A stretch of DNA of 64,000 nucleotides from Vibrio ruber DSM 16370 (lineage in GTDB: Bacteria; Pseudomonadota; Gammaproteobacteria; Enterobacterales; Vibrionaceae), in assembly GCF_900163965.1 (NCBI RefSeq), contig NZ_FULE01000005.1, positions 47,469 to 111,468 of the forward strand. Reading direction: 5' to 3'. Position numbers and translations under genes: made by a program. Shown here piece by piece: positions 39,921 to 50,116 of the stretch; position 1 is the first letter of the stretch, and every line of letters starts with the position of its first letter. The notes under the pieces were generated by a model. That model saw only the letters and a program-made list of their open reading frames with translations, ran no database searches and had not been told where the DNA came from.

Positions 39921-40658
39921 ATGATGCGCGCAATCCGCGAATTAGTTTTATTAGGTTTAGTATTTTTCTCTCTGGCAGCGTCTGCCGCTGATTCATTTGA
40001 TAAACAGGCATTAATGCAGCGATTCCAGTCGTTGGGATTGAGCGTCAAAGATGTTGTCCCTGCGGATATTGATGGTTTAGTTGAAGTTCAGACCACCAGC
40101 GGGGTGCTGTTTGCTTCTCCCAAAGGGGATTATTTCATTGCCGGCACTCTGTATAAAATGAAAGGCAACGGTCAGTATGAAGATGTGATTGCGAAGCGTC
40201 AGGCACCGATCAATGCCAAGCGAATTGAACAGCTGAAAGATCAGATGATCGTCTATAAAGCTGACCATGAAAAATATGTGGTCACGGTATTTACCGATAT
40301 TACTTGTGGATATTGCATTCGTCTGCATAGTCAGTTGAAAGCGTATAACGATTTAGGCATTACGATCCGTTATCTGGCGTTCCCGCGTCAGGGGCCAACC
40401 GGACAGGTGGCCGAGCAGATGGCTGCAATCTGGTGTGATGCTGATCCGGCCAAAGCGCTCAATAATGCCAAAATTAATCGCGATATTCCTAAGCCTGAAG
40501 GCGATATATCGCAATGCAAGAAAGAAGTCGCTAACCATTATCAGCTGGGTCGGGAGCTGGGGATTAGCGGGACGCCGGCAATTTTCCTACCAAACGGAGA
40601 AATGATCGGCGGTTATTTACCACCAGAGAAATTACTGGAGCGCTTAAAAGCGATTTAA
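39921..40658 (+). CDS. dsbC: Periplasmic disulfide isomerase DsbC
   Basis: DsbC reshuffles wrong disulfides in the periplasm and is kept reduced by DsbD. The 245-residue precursor has a Sec signal (cleavage near SAASA), an N-terminal dimerisation domain and a thioredoxin domain with the active site TDITCGYCIRLHS and cis-proline in GISGTPAIFLPNG. It follows xerD by 11 bases. ATG codons at 39921 and 39924 and a GTG at 39915 are all possible; AAGG favours the ATGs. Confidence 0.95.
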   Translation: MMRAIRELVLLGLVFFSLAASAADSFDKQALMQRFQSLGLSVKDVVPADIDGLVEVQTTSGVLFASPKGDYFIAGTLYKMKGNGQYEDVIAKRQAPINAKRIEQLKDQMIVYKADHEKYVVTVFTDITCGYCIRLHSQLKAYNDLGITIRYLAFPRQGPTGQVAEQMAAIWCDADPAKALNNAKINRDIPKPEGDISQCKKEVANHYQLGRELGISGTPAIFLPNGEMIGGYLPPEKLLERLKAI

Positions 40659-40688
40659 TCGACAGACGCTGTCTTACAACCGACCTGT

Positions 40689-40719
40689 TGGCCCGATCTT
40701 GATCGGGCCATTTATTTTC
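40689..40719 (+). terminator. Rho-independent terminator after dsbC
   Basis: TGGCCCGAT pairs with ATCGGGCCA around CTTG, followed by TTTATTTT. It separates xerD-dsbC from recJ, which probably has its own promoter in the 135 bases that follow. Confidence 0.85.
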
Positions 40720-40854
40720 CCCGGTCACTGACTGATGGTGGTCGAAATCACAATGGCCTGAACAGAAGCTTTGTCCGCATGGTATGATGTCTCGGGGATT
40801 CATTGGAACCGAGTATCCGAATCATCTTGCAGTGAACAATAATTGAAGTAAAAC

Positions 40855-42594
40855 ATGATTGAAGTAAAAAGAAGACCTGTCGCTGATATTTCCTTACTTC
40901 CGGACAGCATTCCTCCGATTTTGAGACGTTTGTATATCGGTCGTGGTGTCCGGCATATCAATCAACTGGAAAAAAGCGCTAAATCCTTACACAGTTATCA
41001 GTTGCTTGACGGCATTGAACGTGCGGTGGCTATCTTGTTTGATGCAATACAGCATCAACAGCGAATCGTCGTTGTCGGTGATTTTGATGCTGATGGCGCA
41101 ACCAGTTCTGCATTGTCTGTTTTGGCATTGCGGATGATGGGCAGTCAGCGGGTTGATTATTTGGTGCCGAATCGATTTGATGACGGTTACGGTTTGAGTC
41201 CTGAAGTGGTCGATCAGGCATTGGCGATGAATGCCGAAGTGATCATGACGGTGGATAATGGCGTTTCTTCGATTGAAGGGGTTCGTTATGCCAAACAGCA
41301 GGGACTGACTGTGATCGTCACTGATCACCACCTGCCGGGTAATGTGTTACCTGAAGCGGATGCGATGGTGAATCCGAATTTACCCAGTTGCCAGTTTCCT
41401 TCGAAATCACTGGCGGGGGTTGGCGTTGCTTTTTATATCATGATGGCACTTTGTGTTGCCATGCGTCGCCACAATTGGTTCGAGCATCAAGCCATTCCGG
41501 AACCCAAATTAATGGAACTGCTGGACTTGGTTGCGTTGGGCACCGTTGCGGATGTGGTGCCGCTGGATGAGAATAATCGCGTGTTGGTTCATCAGGGATT
41601 GCAACGTATCCGTGCCGGACATGTGCGCCCCGGCATTCAGGCATTGATCGAAGTGGCAAAACGGGATGCACGCCAATTGGTTGCTGCCGATTTCGGCTTT
41701 GCTTTAGGGCCGAGAATCAATGCCGCAGGCCGATTGGACGATATGTCTTTCGGTGTTGAACTGTTGTTATGTGACAACATCCATGCGGCGCGCAGAATGG
41801 CCAGTGAACTGGATGCGCTCAACCAGACTCGCAAAGAGATCGAATCAGGCATGAAGCAAGAAGCGATGGCATTCTGTGAGCGGCTGAAACTCGGTGCCGG
41901 AAGTGAGCTGCCTGTCGGGATCTCTCTGTTTCAACCGGACTGGCATCAAGGGGTGATTGGGATTCTGGCCTCCCGGATTAAAGACGCCTATCACCGCCCC
42001 GTCATTGCTTTTGCCGATGCAGGAAACGGTTTGCTCAAAGGGTCTTGTCGTTCAATTCCCGGCTTGCATATGCGCGATACGCTGGATTTGATTGACACCC
42101 ATCATCCCGGTTTGATTCTGAAATTCGGCGGCCATGCGATGGCTGCGGGACTGTCGATCAGAGCCGGTGATTTTGAACACTTCTCCCGCCAGTTTGATCA
42201 GATCGTGCGCGATAATCTTGATGAAGCGGCACTTAAAGGTGTGCTTTTGTCTGACGGAGAACTGCTGCCGGAAGAGTTTTCGATGTATACCGCGGAAATT
42301 ATCAGAGCCGGAGGGCCTTGGGGGCAGGCATTCCCTGAGCCACTGTTTGATGGTGAATTTAAAGTGCTGGATCAGAAGCTGGTCGCAGAGAAGCATTTGA
42401 AATTAATGCTTGAGCCGATTTATCAGGGACATACCACCCATAAAATGATCGATGCGATTGCGTTTAATGTTGATGTGCGTCGCTGGCCGGATCGATCAGT
42501 AAAAACTGTTCATATTGTTTATAAGCTGGATATTAACGAGTTTCGCGGCAATCAGTCGCTGCAACTGATAGTCGATCATATTGAAGCGCGTTAA
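40855..42594 (+). CDS. recJ: Single-stranded-DNA-specific exonuclease RecJ
   Basis: RecJ degrades single-stranded DNA 5' to 3' in recombination and mismatch repair. The 579-residue protein has the DHH-superfamily motifs VVVGDFDADGATSSAL, TVDNGVSS, VTDHHLPG (the DHH triad), DLVALGTVADVVPL and the DHHA1 block LKFGGHAMAAGLSI. Length equals the E. coli enzyme. It is followed here by pdhR rather than prfB-lysS. Confidence 0.97.
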   Translation: MIEVKRRPVADISLLPDSIPPILRRLYIGRGVRHINQLEKSAKSLHSYQLLDGIERAVAILFDAIQHQQRIVVVGDFDADGATSSALSVLALRMMGSQRVDYLVPNRFDDGYGLSPEVVDQALAMNAEVIMTVDNGVSSIEGVRYAKQQGLTVIVTDHHLPGNVLPEADAMVNPNLPSCQFPSKSLAGVGVAFYIMMALCVAMRRHNWFEHQAIPEPKLMELLDLVALGTVADVVPLDENNRVLVHQGLQRIRAGHVRPGIQALIEVAKRDARQLVAADFGFALGPRINAAGRLDDMSFGVELLLCDNIHAARRMASELDALNQTRKEIESGMKQEAMAFCERLKLGAGSELPVGISLFQPDWHQGVIGILASRIKDAYHRPVIAFADAGNGLLKGSCRSIPGLHMRDTLDLIDTHHPGLILKFGGHAMAAGLSIRAGDFEHFSRQFDQIVRDNLDEAALKGVLLSDGELLPEEFSMYTAEIIRAGGPWGQAFPEPLFDGEFKVLDQKLVAEKHLKLMLEPIYQGHTTHKMIDAIAFNVDVRRWPDRSVKTVHIVYKLDINEFRGNQSLQLIVDHIEAR

Positions 42595-42863
42595 CGGATT
42601 TATTTTGCTGTGAGATGATTTCGGTTGCGGAATCATCTTCATCCCACCTTGATTTTTTCCGATTCCTTCGCTGTGGATAGCGGCTGCTTGCCCTGGCAAA
42701 TTGGTCAGATCTGCTAAAATTATTACCTTATGTCACTATGTTTATTAGCAATTATGAATGAATATTGTTGCTAGTATGTTTAATTGTGATGGGTTCTATG
42801 ATTTGGGTCAATTTTTATCTGGACAGGCAACTTTTGAATATGTTAATTTCTGCACCAGTTGGG

Positions 42864-42880
42864 AATTGGTATTACCAATT
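42864..42880 (+). promoter_or_regulatory. PdhR operator
   Basis: AATTGGTATTACCAATT is a perfect 7-7 palindrome with three central bases and fits the established PdhR consensus (AATTGGT, three bases, ACCAATT). It lies about 40 bases before the pdhR start, in a 324-bp recJ-pdhR gap with no gene, and should give pyruvate-relieved autorepression of the pdh operon. Confidence 0.88.
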
Positions 42881-42918
42881 GACTAGATGCCAAAATATAA
42901 CATAGCAGAATGATCAGT

Positions 42919-43689
42919 ATGGCCTATCAAAGGATTCGTCAGCCGAAACTTGCCGATGTCATAGAGCAAGAGTTAGAACGGTTGATTGTGGAAGGAATAT
43001 TAGCGCCCGGGCAGCAACTTCCGCCAGAGCGAGAACTCGCCCGACAGTTTGATGTATCCCGTCCATCTGTCCGAGAAGCTATTCAGCGGCTTGAGGCAAA
43101 GCGTTTGTTGACTCGCCGTCAGGGGGGAGGAACATTCGTCACTGCAAACATCGGAACAAGTTTTTCGGATCCTTTACTCGATTTACTGTCTAGCCATTCT
43201 GAAACTCAATTAGATTTACTTGAAGCCCGCCATGCTTTGGAGGGGATCTCTGCTTATTTTGCAGCCCTGCGTGGTACGGAAGAAGATTTTGTGCGAATTC
43301 AGGCCTGTCTGGAAAAGATTAGCGAAAAACAAGCAGCAAAAAATATCGCAGAAGAATCATCCAGCGTCGTCGAATTTTTAATCGCACTGACTGAAGCTGC
43401 ACATAATGTGGTCTTGCTACATATCGTTCGTAGTCTGGCGCCGCTGCTTGAGCAGAACGTATTACAGAATTTCAAATTATTACACCGCCGCCCTGAAGTG
43501 GTGGAGAAAGTGAGTAAACATAGGGCAAGTATCGTAGATGCTATCGTTTCCGGAGAGCCTGAAAAAGCTCGTGAAATGTCGCATTCTCATCTCGCCTATA
43601 TTGAAGAAACACTGCTGGACCTAACGCGTGAACAGACTCGACGAGAACGTTCGTTACGCCGGATTCAGCAGGGTAATAAGCCGGACTGA
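42919..43689 (+). CDS. pdhR: Pyruvate dehydrogenase complex repressor PdhR
   Basis: PdhR is a GntR-family (FadR subgroup) repressor of the pyruvate dehydrogenase operon, released by pyruvate. The 256-residue protein starts [20 protein letters not shown], very like E. coli PdhR. It has a winged helix ([20 protein letters not shown] followed by QGGGTFV) and a helical effector-binding FCD domain. The ATG at 42919 is preferred by similarity; an ATG nine bases upstream is possible. It sits immediately before aceE and carries its operator in its own leader. Confidence 0.95.
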   Translation: MAYQRIRQPKLADVIEQELERLIVEGILAPGQQLPPERELARQFDVSRPSVREAIQRLEAKRLLTRRQGGGTFVTANIGTSFSDPLLDLLSSHSETQLDLLEARHALEGISAYFAALRGTEEDFVRIQACLEKISEKQAAKNIAEESSSVVEFLIALTEAAHNVVLLHIVRSLAPLLEQNVLQNFKLLHRRPEVVEKVSKHRASIVDAIVSGEPEKAREMSHSHLAYIEETLLDLTREQTRRERSLRRIQQGNKPD

Positions 43690-43755
43690 TTAATTGAAAT
43701 CGAATGTCCTTTATTACTGATTTGTTTTGATCAAACCAACAAAAGGAAAGATCGC

Positions 43756-46416
43756 ATGTCTGACATGAAGCATGACGTAGATGCACTGGAAACTCAGGAG
43801 TGGTTAGAAGCACTTGAGTCAGTTGTCCGTGAAGAAGGCGTTGAACGTGCTCAGTATCTCCTGGAAGAAGTTCTGGAGAAAGCACGTCTCGATGGCGTTG
43901 ATATGCCAACAGGCGTTACAACAAACTATATCAATACCATTCCTGCCGATCAGGAGCCTGCCTATCCGGGCGACACGACACTTGAGCGTCGTATCCGGTC
44001 AATTATTCGCTGGAACGCAATCATGATCGTTCTTCGTGCTTCGAAGAAAGATTTAGAGTTGGGTGGCCACATGGCTTCGTTCCAATCTTCAGCTGCATTT
44101 TATGAAACATGCTTTAACCATTTCTTCCGTGCGCCAAACGAGAAAGACGGCGGCGATCTGGTTTACTATCAAGGTCATATCTCTCCGGGAATCTACTCCC
44201 GTGCTTTTGTTGAAGGCCGTCTGACTGAAGAGCAACTCGACAACTTCCGTCAAGAAGTTGATGGTAAAGGGATTCCATCTTATCCACACCCTAAATTGAT
44301 GCCTGAATTCTGGCAATTCCCGACGGTATCAATGGGGCTTGGACCTATCTCTGCTATTTATCAGGCGCGTTTCCTGAAATATCTTGACGGCCGTGGCTTG
44401 AAAGATACCTCAGAACAGCGTGTTTATGCCTTCCTTGGGGATGGTGAAATGGACGAGCCGGAATCTCGTGGAGCGATCTCTTTTGCCGCACGTGAAAAAC
44501 TGGATAACCTTTGCTTCCTGATCAACTGTAACCTGCAACGTCTGGACGGACCGGTCATGGGTAACGGTAAAATCATTCAGGAACTGGAAGGTCTGTTCCG
44601 TGGCGCAGGCTGGAACGTGGTTAAAGTCCTGTGGGGCAACAACTGGGATTCGCTGTTGGCAAAAGACACGTCTGGCAAACTGTTACAGTTAATGAATGAA
44701 ACCATTGACGGTGACTATCAGACATTCAAGTCAAAAGATGGTGCCTACGTCCGTGAGCATTTCTTCGGCAAATATCCTGAAACAGCAGCGCTGGTTGCGG
44801 ATATGACCGATGATGAAATCTTTGCTCTGAAACGCGGTGGTCACGATACATCGAAGCTGTTTGCTGCATTCAAAAATGCTCAGGACACCAAAGGCCGTCC
44901 AACCGTGATTCTTGCCAAGACCGTCAAAGGTTATGGTATGGGTGATGCGGCAGAAGGTAAAAACATTGCGCACCAAGTGAAGAAGATGGATATGACCCAT
45001 GTTCTGAAAATGCGTGACCGTTTAGGCCTGCAAGATCTGATTTCAGATGAAGACGTAAAATCGCTGCCTTATCTGAAACTTGAAGAAGGTTCAAAAGAAC
45101 ATGAATACCTGCACGCTCGTCGTAAAGCGTTGCATGGCTATACACCACAACGTCTGCCGAAATTTACGCAAGAATTGGTGACGCCTGAACTGGATGAATT
45201 CAAGCCGCTGCTGGAAGAACAGAAGCGTGATATTTCTTCAACCATGGCATTTGTGCGTACGCTGAATATTCTGCTGAAAGATAAAAATATCGGTAAGCAT
45301 ATTGTGCCGATCATTGCCGATGAAGCACGTACTTTCGGTATGGAAGGTCTGTTCCGTCAAATTGGTATCTATAACCCGCATGGTCAGACCTATATACCGG
45401 AAGACCGCGGCGTTGTTTCTTACTATAAAGAAGATACTTCCGGTCAGGTTCTGCAAGAAGGGATCAATGAGCTGGGCGCGATGTCTTCCTGGGTTGCCGC
45501 TGCAACGTCATACAGCACTAACGACCTGCCGATGATTCCGTTCTACATCTATTACTCGATGTTCGGTTTCCAACGTGTCGGTGATATGGCATGGATGGCG
45601 GGTGACCAACAAGCTCGCGGTTTCTTGCTCGGTGGAACTGCCGGACGGACAACGCTCAATGGTGAAGGTCTGCAACACGAAGATGGCCACAGCCATATTC
45701 AGGCTGGCACGATTCCAAACTGTGTGTCTTATGACCCGACATTTGCCTATGAAGTTGCGGTCATCATTCAGGATGGTATTCGTCGCATGTATGGTGAACA
45801 AGAGAATGTTTACTACTACCTCACGCTGATGAATGAAAACTATGCAATGCCTGCGATGCCAGATGGTGCTGAAGAAGGGATTCGCAAAGGGATCTATAAA
45901 CTGGAAACACATGCTGGTAACAAAGGTAAAGTGCAGTTGATGGGCTCTGGTACGATCATGAATGAAGTGCGTCAAGCTGCAGTGATCCTGAGCGAAGAAT
46001 ATAACATTGCTTCTGATGTTTTCTCCGTGACTTCATTTAATGAACTGACTCGTGATGGTCAGGCATGTGAGCGTGACAACATGCTGCATCCTGAAGCGGA
46101 AGAGAAAGTGCCTTATATCGCGACTGTGATGGGTTCTGAGCCTGCAATCGCAGCTACAGATTATATGAAAAACTATGCCGAACAGGTGCGTGCTTATATA
46201 CCTGCTGCATCTTATAAAGTTCTGGGAACCGATGGTTTCGGTCGTTCTGACAGCCGTGAAAACTTACGTCGTCACTTTGAAGTGAATGCGGGATATGTTG
46301 TGGTTGCTGCACTGAATGAACTGGCTAAACGAGGTGATATCGAGAAATCTGTTGTGACCGCAGCGATTAAGAAATTCGATATCGATACAGAAAAAACAAA
46401 CCCGCTATACGCTTAA
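43756..46416 (+). CDS. aceE: Pyruvate dehydrogenase E1 component
   Basis: AceE is the homodimeric thiamine-diphosphate E1 that decarboxylates pyruvate and acetylates the lipoyl groups of AceF. The 886-residue protein has the thiamine-binding motif FLGDGEMDEPESRGAI...NLCFLINCNLQRLDGPV (GDG to NN type) and the conserved His-containing loops around LGGHMASFQSSA and GEGLQHEDGHSH. Length matches E. coli (887). Codon use is biased, fitting high expression, and AAAGGAAAG precedes the ATG. Confidence 0.98.
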   Translation: MSDMKHDVDALETQEWLEALESVVREEGVERAQYLLEEVLEKARLDGVDMPTGVTTNYINTIPADQEPAYPGDTTLERRIRSIIRWNAIMIVLRASKKDLELGGHMASFQSSAAFYETCFNHFFRAPNEKDGGDLVYYQGHISPGIYSRAFVEGRLTEEQLDNFRQEVDGKGIPSYPHPKLMPEFWQFPTVSMGLGPISAIYQARFLKYLDGRGLKDTSEQRVYAFLGDGEMDEPESRGAISFAAREKLDNLCFLINCNLQRLDGPVMGNGKIIQELEGLFRGAGWNVVKVLWGNNWDSLLAKDTSGKLLQLMNETIDGDYQTFKSKDGAYVREHFFGKYPETAALVADMTDDEIFALKRGGHDTSKLFAAFKNAQDTKGRPTVILAKTVKGYGMGDAAEGKNIAHQVKKMDMTHVLKMRDRLGLQDLISDEDVKSLPYLKLEEGSKEHEYLHARRKALHGYTPQRLPKFTQELVTPELDEFKPLLEEQKRDISSTMAFVRTLNILLKDKNIGKHIVPIIADEARTFGMEGLFRQIGIYNPHGQTYIPEDRGVVSYYKEDTSGQVLQEGINELGAMSSWVAAATSYSTNDLPMIPFYIYYSMFGFQRVGDMAWMAGDQQARGFLLGGTAGRTTLNGEGLQHEDGHSHIQAGTIPNCVSYDPTFAYEVAVIIQDGIRRMYGEQENVYYYLTLMNENYAMPAMPDGAEEGIRKGIYKLETHAGNKGKVQLMGSGTIMNEVRQAAVILSEEYNIASDVFSVTSFNELTRDGQACERDNMLHPEAEEKVPYIATVMGSEPAIAATDYMKNYAEQVRAYIPAASYKVLGTDGFGRSDSRENLRRHFEVNAGYVVVAALNELAKRGDIEKSVVTAAIKKFDIDTEKTNPLYA

Positions 46417-46432
46417 TTGAGGTAGAAAAGCA

Positions 46433-48313
46433 ATGACAATCGAAATTAATGTACCTGATATCGGTGCGGATGAGGTTGAAGTCACTGAGATTCTGGTAAG
46501 CGTTGGTGACAAAGTTGAAGAAGAGCAATCCCTGATCACCGTTGAAGGTGACAAGGCTTCTATGGAAGTCCCTGCATCACAGGGTGGGGTTGTCAGAGAG
46601 ATCAAAATTGCGGTTGGCGATAAAGTGTCGACTAACTCTCTGATCATGATCTTTGAAGATGAGGGTGCAGCTGATGCTGCACCTGCCGCTGAAGCGAAGT
46701 CTGAAGATGCTGCGCCAGCGGCATCTTCAGCAAGCACTGAAGTCAAAGAAGTGCATGTCCCTGATATCGGTGGCGACGAAGTTGAAGTCACTGAGATCAT
46801 GGTTGCTGTCGGTGATCAAGTTGAAGAAGAGCAATCTCTGCTGACCGTTGAAGGTGATAAAGCTTCTATGGAAGTCCCTGCACCGTTTGCCGGTACAGTC
46901 AAAGAGATCAAAGTTGCGACGGGTGACAAAGTGTCGACCAATTCTTTAATTATGGTCTTTGAAGTGGCGGGTTCAGGTTCTGCACCGGCTGCGGCTTCTG
47001 AGCAGCAAGCGCCGGCGGCCGCTTCAACAGCATCAGCATCTGAAGACGTACATGTTCCGGATATCGGTGGTGATGAAGTTGAAGTGACTGAAATCATGGT
47101 TGCTGTGGGTGATTCGATCACTGAAGAGCAGTCGCTGATTACCGTTGAAGGGGATAAAGCTTCAATGGAAGTGCCTGCACCATTTGCCGGTACGGTCAAA
47201 GAAATCAAAATCAAAGTCGGTGACAAAGTATCAACAGACTCTTTGATCATGGTCTTTGAAGTGGCCGGTGCTGCTCCTGCTGAAGCGCCTGCAAAATCAG
47301 AGTCTGCACCAGCACCAAAAGCAAATGCTGAAAAACCGGCCGCTGCGAGTGCTGCACCGGCAACGGGTGATTTCCAGGAAAATAACGAATATGCCCACGC
47401 ATCTCCGGTTGTTCGCCGTCTGGCGCGCGAATTCGGTGTTAATCTGGCAAAAGTCAAAGGGACGGGGCGTAAGAGCCGCATCCTGAAAGAAGATGTGCAG
47501 AACTTTGTCAAAGAAGCATTGAAACGACTAGAGTCTGGTGCTGCTTCTGGCAAAGGTGACGGTAGTGCGTTGGGTCTGTTGCCATGGCCAAAAGTGGACT
47601 TCAGCAAATTTGGTGAAACTGAAGTTAAGCCGTTATCTCGCATTAAGAAGATCTCCGGTGCCAACCTGGCGCGTAACTGGGTGATGATTCCTCATGTGAC
47701 CCAGTGGGATAATGCGGATATCACTGAGCTGGAAGCGTTCCGTAAAGAACAGAATGCGATTGAAGCGAAGAAAGATACCGGTATGAAGATCACGCCACTG
47801 GTTTTCATTATGAAAGCTGCGGCCAAAGCACTGGAAGCTTTCCCGTCATTTAATGCCTCACTGTCTGAAGATGGTGAAAGCCTGATTGTGAAGAAATACG
47901 TCAATATCGGGATCGCAGTTGATACACCAAATGGCCTGGTTGTCCCTGTGTTCAAAGATGTGAACAAGAAAGGGATTTACCAGCTTTCAGAAGAACTGAT
48001 GGCGGTTTCCAAGAAAGCCCGTGCAGGTAAATTGACAGCATCAGATATGCAAGGTGGTTGTTTTACAATTTCTAGCCTTGGTGGTATCGGTGGTACGGCA
48101 TTTACACCAATCGTGAATGCACCAGAAGTCGCGATTCTGGGTGTGTCTAAGTCAGAAATGAAACCGGTCTGGAATGGCAAGGACTTTGCGCCTCGTCTGC
48201 AACTACCGTTGTCTCTTTCCTATGATCACCGCGTGATCGATGGGGCAGAGGGCGCTCGTTTCATTAGCTATCTGAACGGCTGCCTGAGCGACATTCGTCG
48301 TCTGGTACTGTAA
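46433..48313 (+). CDS. aceF: Dihydrolipoyl acetyltransferase (E2) with three lipoyl domains
   Basis: AceF forms the core of the pyruvate dehydrogenase complex. The 626-residue protein has three tandem lipoyl domains, each with the lipoylated lysine in [11 protein letters not shown], joined by Ala/Pro/Glu-rich linkers. A peripheral-subunit-binding domain follows ([19 protein letters not shown], near residue 325), then the acyltransferase core with [15 protein letters not shown] near the C terminus. It begins 16 bases after aceE. The repeated lipoyl domains give about 100-codon direct repeats in DNA. Confidence 0.98.
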   Translation: MTIEINVPDIGADEVEVTEILVSVGDKVEEEQSLITVEGDKASMEVPASQGGVVREIKIAVGDKVSTNSLIMIFEDEGAADAAPAAEAKSEDAAPAASSASTEVKEVHVPDIGGDEVEVTEIMVAVGDQVEEEQSLLTVEGDKASMEVPAPFAGTVKEIKVATGDKVSTNSLIMVFEVAGSGSAPAAASEQQAPAAASTASASEDVHVPDIGGDEVEVTEIMVAVGDSITEEQSLITVEGDKASMEVPAPFAGTVKEIKIKVGDKVSTDSLIMVFEVAGAAPAEAPAKSESAPAPKANAEKPAAASAAPATGDFQENNEYAHASPVVRRLAREFGVNLAKVKGTGRKSRILKEDVQNFVKEALKRLESGAASGKGDGSALGLLPWPKVDFSKFGETEVKPLSRIKKISGANLARNWVMIPHVTQWDNADITELEAFRKEQNAIEAKKDTGMKITPLVFIMKAAAKALEAFPSFNASLSEDGESLIVKKYVNIGIAVDTPNGLVVPVFKDVNKKGIYQLSEELMAVSKKARAGKLTASDMQGGCFTISSLGGIGGTAFTPIVNAPEVAILGVSKSEMKPVWNGKDFAPRLQLPLSLSYDHRVIDGAEGARFISYLNGCLSDIRRLVL

Positions 48314-48327
48314 TCTCGAGAAATGAA

Positions 48328-48349
48328 AAGGCGGCTGAATAGCCGCCTT
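48328..48349 (+). terminator. Hairpin between aceF and lpdA
   Basis: AAGGCGGCT pairs with AGCCGCCTT around GAAT soon after the aceF stop. The T-run is missing (AATCG), so it is probably an mRNA-stabilising element or partial terminator; the 243-bp gap likely also holds a separate lpdA promoter. Confidence 0.5.
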
Positions 48350-48556
48350 AATCGATAGAATCAAAGGGCAATTAAAACCGGAATGTTATTCTTGAGTTTT
48401 AATTGTTGACTGGCTCACAGGCTTTGGGGTTTATCTTTTCATATCATTAACATCTCTGTAAACTGAGTTGGTTTTAGGATTCACTCCTCACATGTTTAGA
48501 CGTATGTTTTTGAAGCCCCGTTAGCCTGTAAGGGATAATGACTACAAGAGGTCAAA

Positions 48557-49981
48557 ATGAGCAAAGAAATCAAAACCCAGGTGGTTGTTCTGGGTGCAGG
48601 TCCTGCTGGTTACTCCGCTGCTTTCCGTTGTGCCGACTTAGGTCTGGAAACTGTAATTATTGAGCGTTACAACACCCTTGGTGGTGTATGTTTGAATGTC
48701 GGTTGTATTCCATCTAAAGCACTGTTACACGTTGCGAAAGTAATTGAAGAAGCGAAAGCATTATCAGAACACGGCATCGTATTTGGCGAACCGTCAACAG
48801 ACATCGACAAGATTCGTCTGTGGAAAGAAAAAGTAATCAATCAGTTGACCGGCGGTCTGAGCGGAATGGCGAAGATGCGTAAGGTTAACGTTGTTAACGG
48901 TTTTGGTAAATTTACCGGCCCGAACAGCATCGAAGTTGAAGGTGAAGATGGCAAAACAGTCATTAACTTCGACAATGCAATTATTGCGGCGGGTTCTCGT
49001 CCGATTGAATTGCCATTTATTCCGCATGAAGATCCACGTATCTGGGATTCAACCGATGCGCTGGAATTGAAAGAAGTGCCGAAGAAAATGCTGATCATGG
49101 GTGGCGGTATTATCGGTCTTGAAATGGGTACGGTTTATCACGCACTCGGTTCACAGATTGATGTGGTTGAAATGTTTGATCAGGTGATTCCTGCGGCAGA
49201 TAAAGATGTCGTGAAAGTTTTCACCAAACGCATCAAAGACAAATTTACCCTGATGCTGGAAACCAAAGTCACGGCTGTTGAAGCGAAAGACGATGGTATC
49301 TATGTTTCGATGGAAGGCAAAAATGCCCCGGCAGAAGCTGAGCGCTATGATGCAGTATTGGTTGCAATCGGCCGGACACCAAACGGTAAAATGCTTGATG
49401 CTGAGAAAGCGGGTGTGGAAGTTGATGAGCGTGGCTTTATCAATGTTGATAAGCAGATGCGTACGAATATTCCTCATCTGTTTGCGATCGGTGATATTGT
49501 CGGTCAGCCAATGCTGGCACACAAAGGTGTTCATGAAGGACACGTTGCTGCTGAAGTAATTGCCGGTAAGAAACATTACTTTGATCCGAAAGTGATCCCA
49601 TCGATTGCATATACTGAGCCTGAAGTTGCATGGGTTGGTAAGACAGAGAAAGAAGCGAAAGCTGAAGGCATCAACTATGAAGTTGCGACTTTCCCTTGGG
49701 CTGCTTCCGGTCGTGCAATTGCATCTGACTGCTCTGACGGTATGACGAAGATGATCTTCGATAAAGATACACACCGTGTAATTGGTGGTGCGATTGTTGG
49801 TACCAATGGTGGTGAGTTGCTCGGTGAAATTGGTCTGGCGATTGAAATGGGCTGTGATGCTGAAGATTTGGCTCTCACCATTCATGCGCACCCAACGTTG
49901 CATGAGTCTGTCGGCCTGGCTGCTGAAGTCTTTGAAGGAACCATTACCGATCTGCCTAATGCGAAAGCGAAAAAGAAATAA
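48557..49981 (+). CDS. lpdA: Dihydrolipoyl dehydrogenase (E3)
   Basis: LpdA reoxidises dihydrolipoyl groups of the pyruvate and 2-oxoglutarate dehydrogenases and the glycine cleavage system. The 474-residue flavoprotein has the FAD motif VVLGAGPAGYSAAFRCADLG, the redox disulfide GGVCLNVGCIPSKALLH, the NAD-binding GGGIIGLEMGTVYHALG and the C-terminal catalytic His in HAHPTLHESV. The separate 243-bp leader fits its need by other complexes. Confidence 0.98.
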   Translation: MSKEIKTQVVVLGAGPAGYSAAFRCADLGLETVIIERYNTLGGVCLNVGCIPSKALLHVAKVIEEAKALSEHGIVFGEPSTDIDKIRLWKEKVINQLTGGLSGMAKMRKVNVVNGFGKFTGPNSIEVEGEDGKTVINFDNAIIAAGSRPIELPFIPHEDPRIWDSTDALELKEVPKKMLIMGGGIIGLEMGTVYHALGSQIDVVEMFDQVIPAADKDVVKVFTKRIKDKFTLMLETKVTAVEAKDDGIYVSMEGKNAPAEAERYDAVLVAIGRTPNGKMLDAEKAGVEVDERGFINVDKQMRTNIPHLFAIGDIVGQPMLAHKGVHEGHVAAEVIAGKKHYFDPKVIPSIAYTEPEVAWVGKTEKEAKAEGINYEVATFPWAASGRAIASDCSDGMTKMIFDKDTHRVIGGAIVGTNGGELLGEIGLAIEMGCDAEDLALTIHAHPTLHESVGLAAEVFEGTITDLPNAKAKKK

Positions 49982-50000
49982 TGGCCTGATGCCCTTCAAT

Positions 50001-50034
50001 AAAAAACCGCTGTCATTGACAGCGGTTTTTTTAT
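50001..50034. terminator. Bidirectional terminator between lpdA and luxR
   Basis: A perfect 13-bp stem (AAAAACCGCTGTC/GACAGCGGTTTTT) with a three-base loop and A/T flanks on both sides lies between the convergent genes. Confidence 0.92.
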
Positions 50035-50116
50035 CTCTGAAATCCTGTTGAATCTCTCACCGGAACGAACACATTTTCCAGTCGAACACAAAGAGAATGG
50101 ATTTCCGAATAATCAG

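Noticed and set aside
43726..43735. TTTGATCAAA palindrome before aceE
   Set aside because: Too short and AT-rich to assign; it does not match PdhR, FNR (needs four central bases) or CRP sites.
46816..47664. 282-codon frame antisense to aceF, rich in Ala, Ser and Thr
   Set aside because: It is the complement of the lipoyl-domain repeats and linkers; low complexity and no initiation signal.
49151..49999. 282-codon frame antisense to lpdA
   Set aside because: A shadow of the well-supported lpdA gene; composition is atypical (many Phe, Arg, Asn) and no start signal is present.
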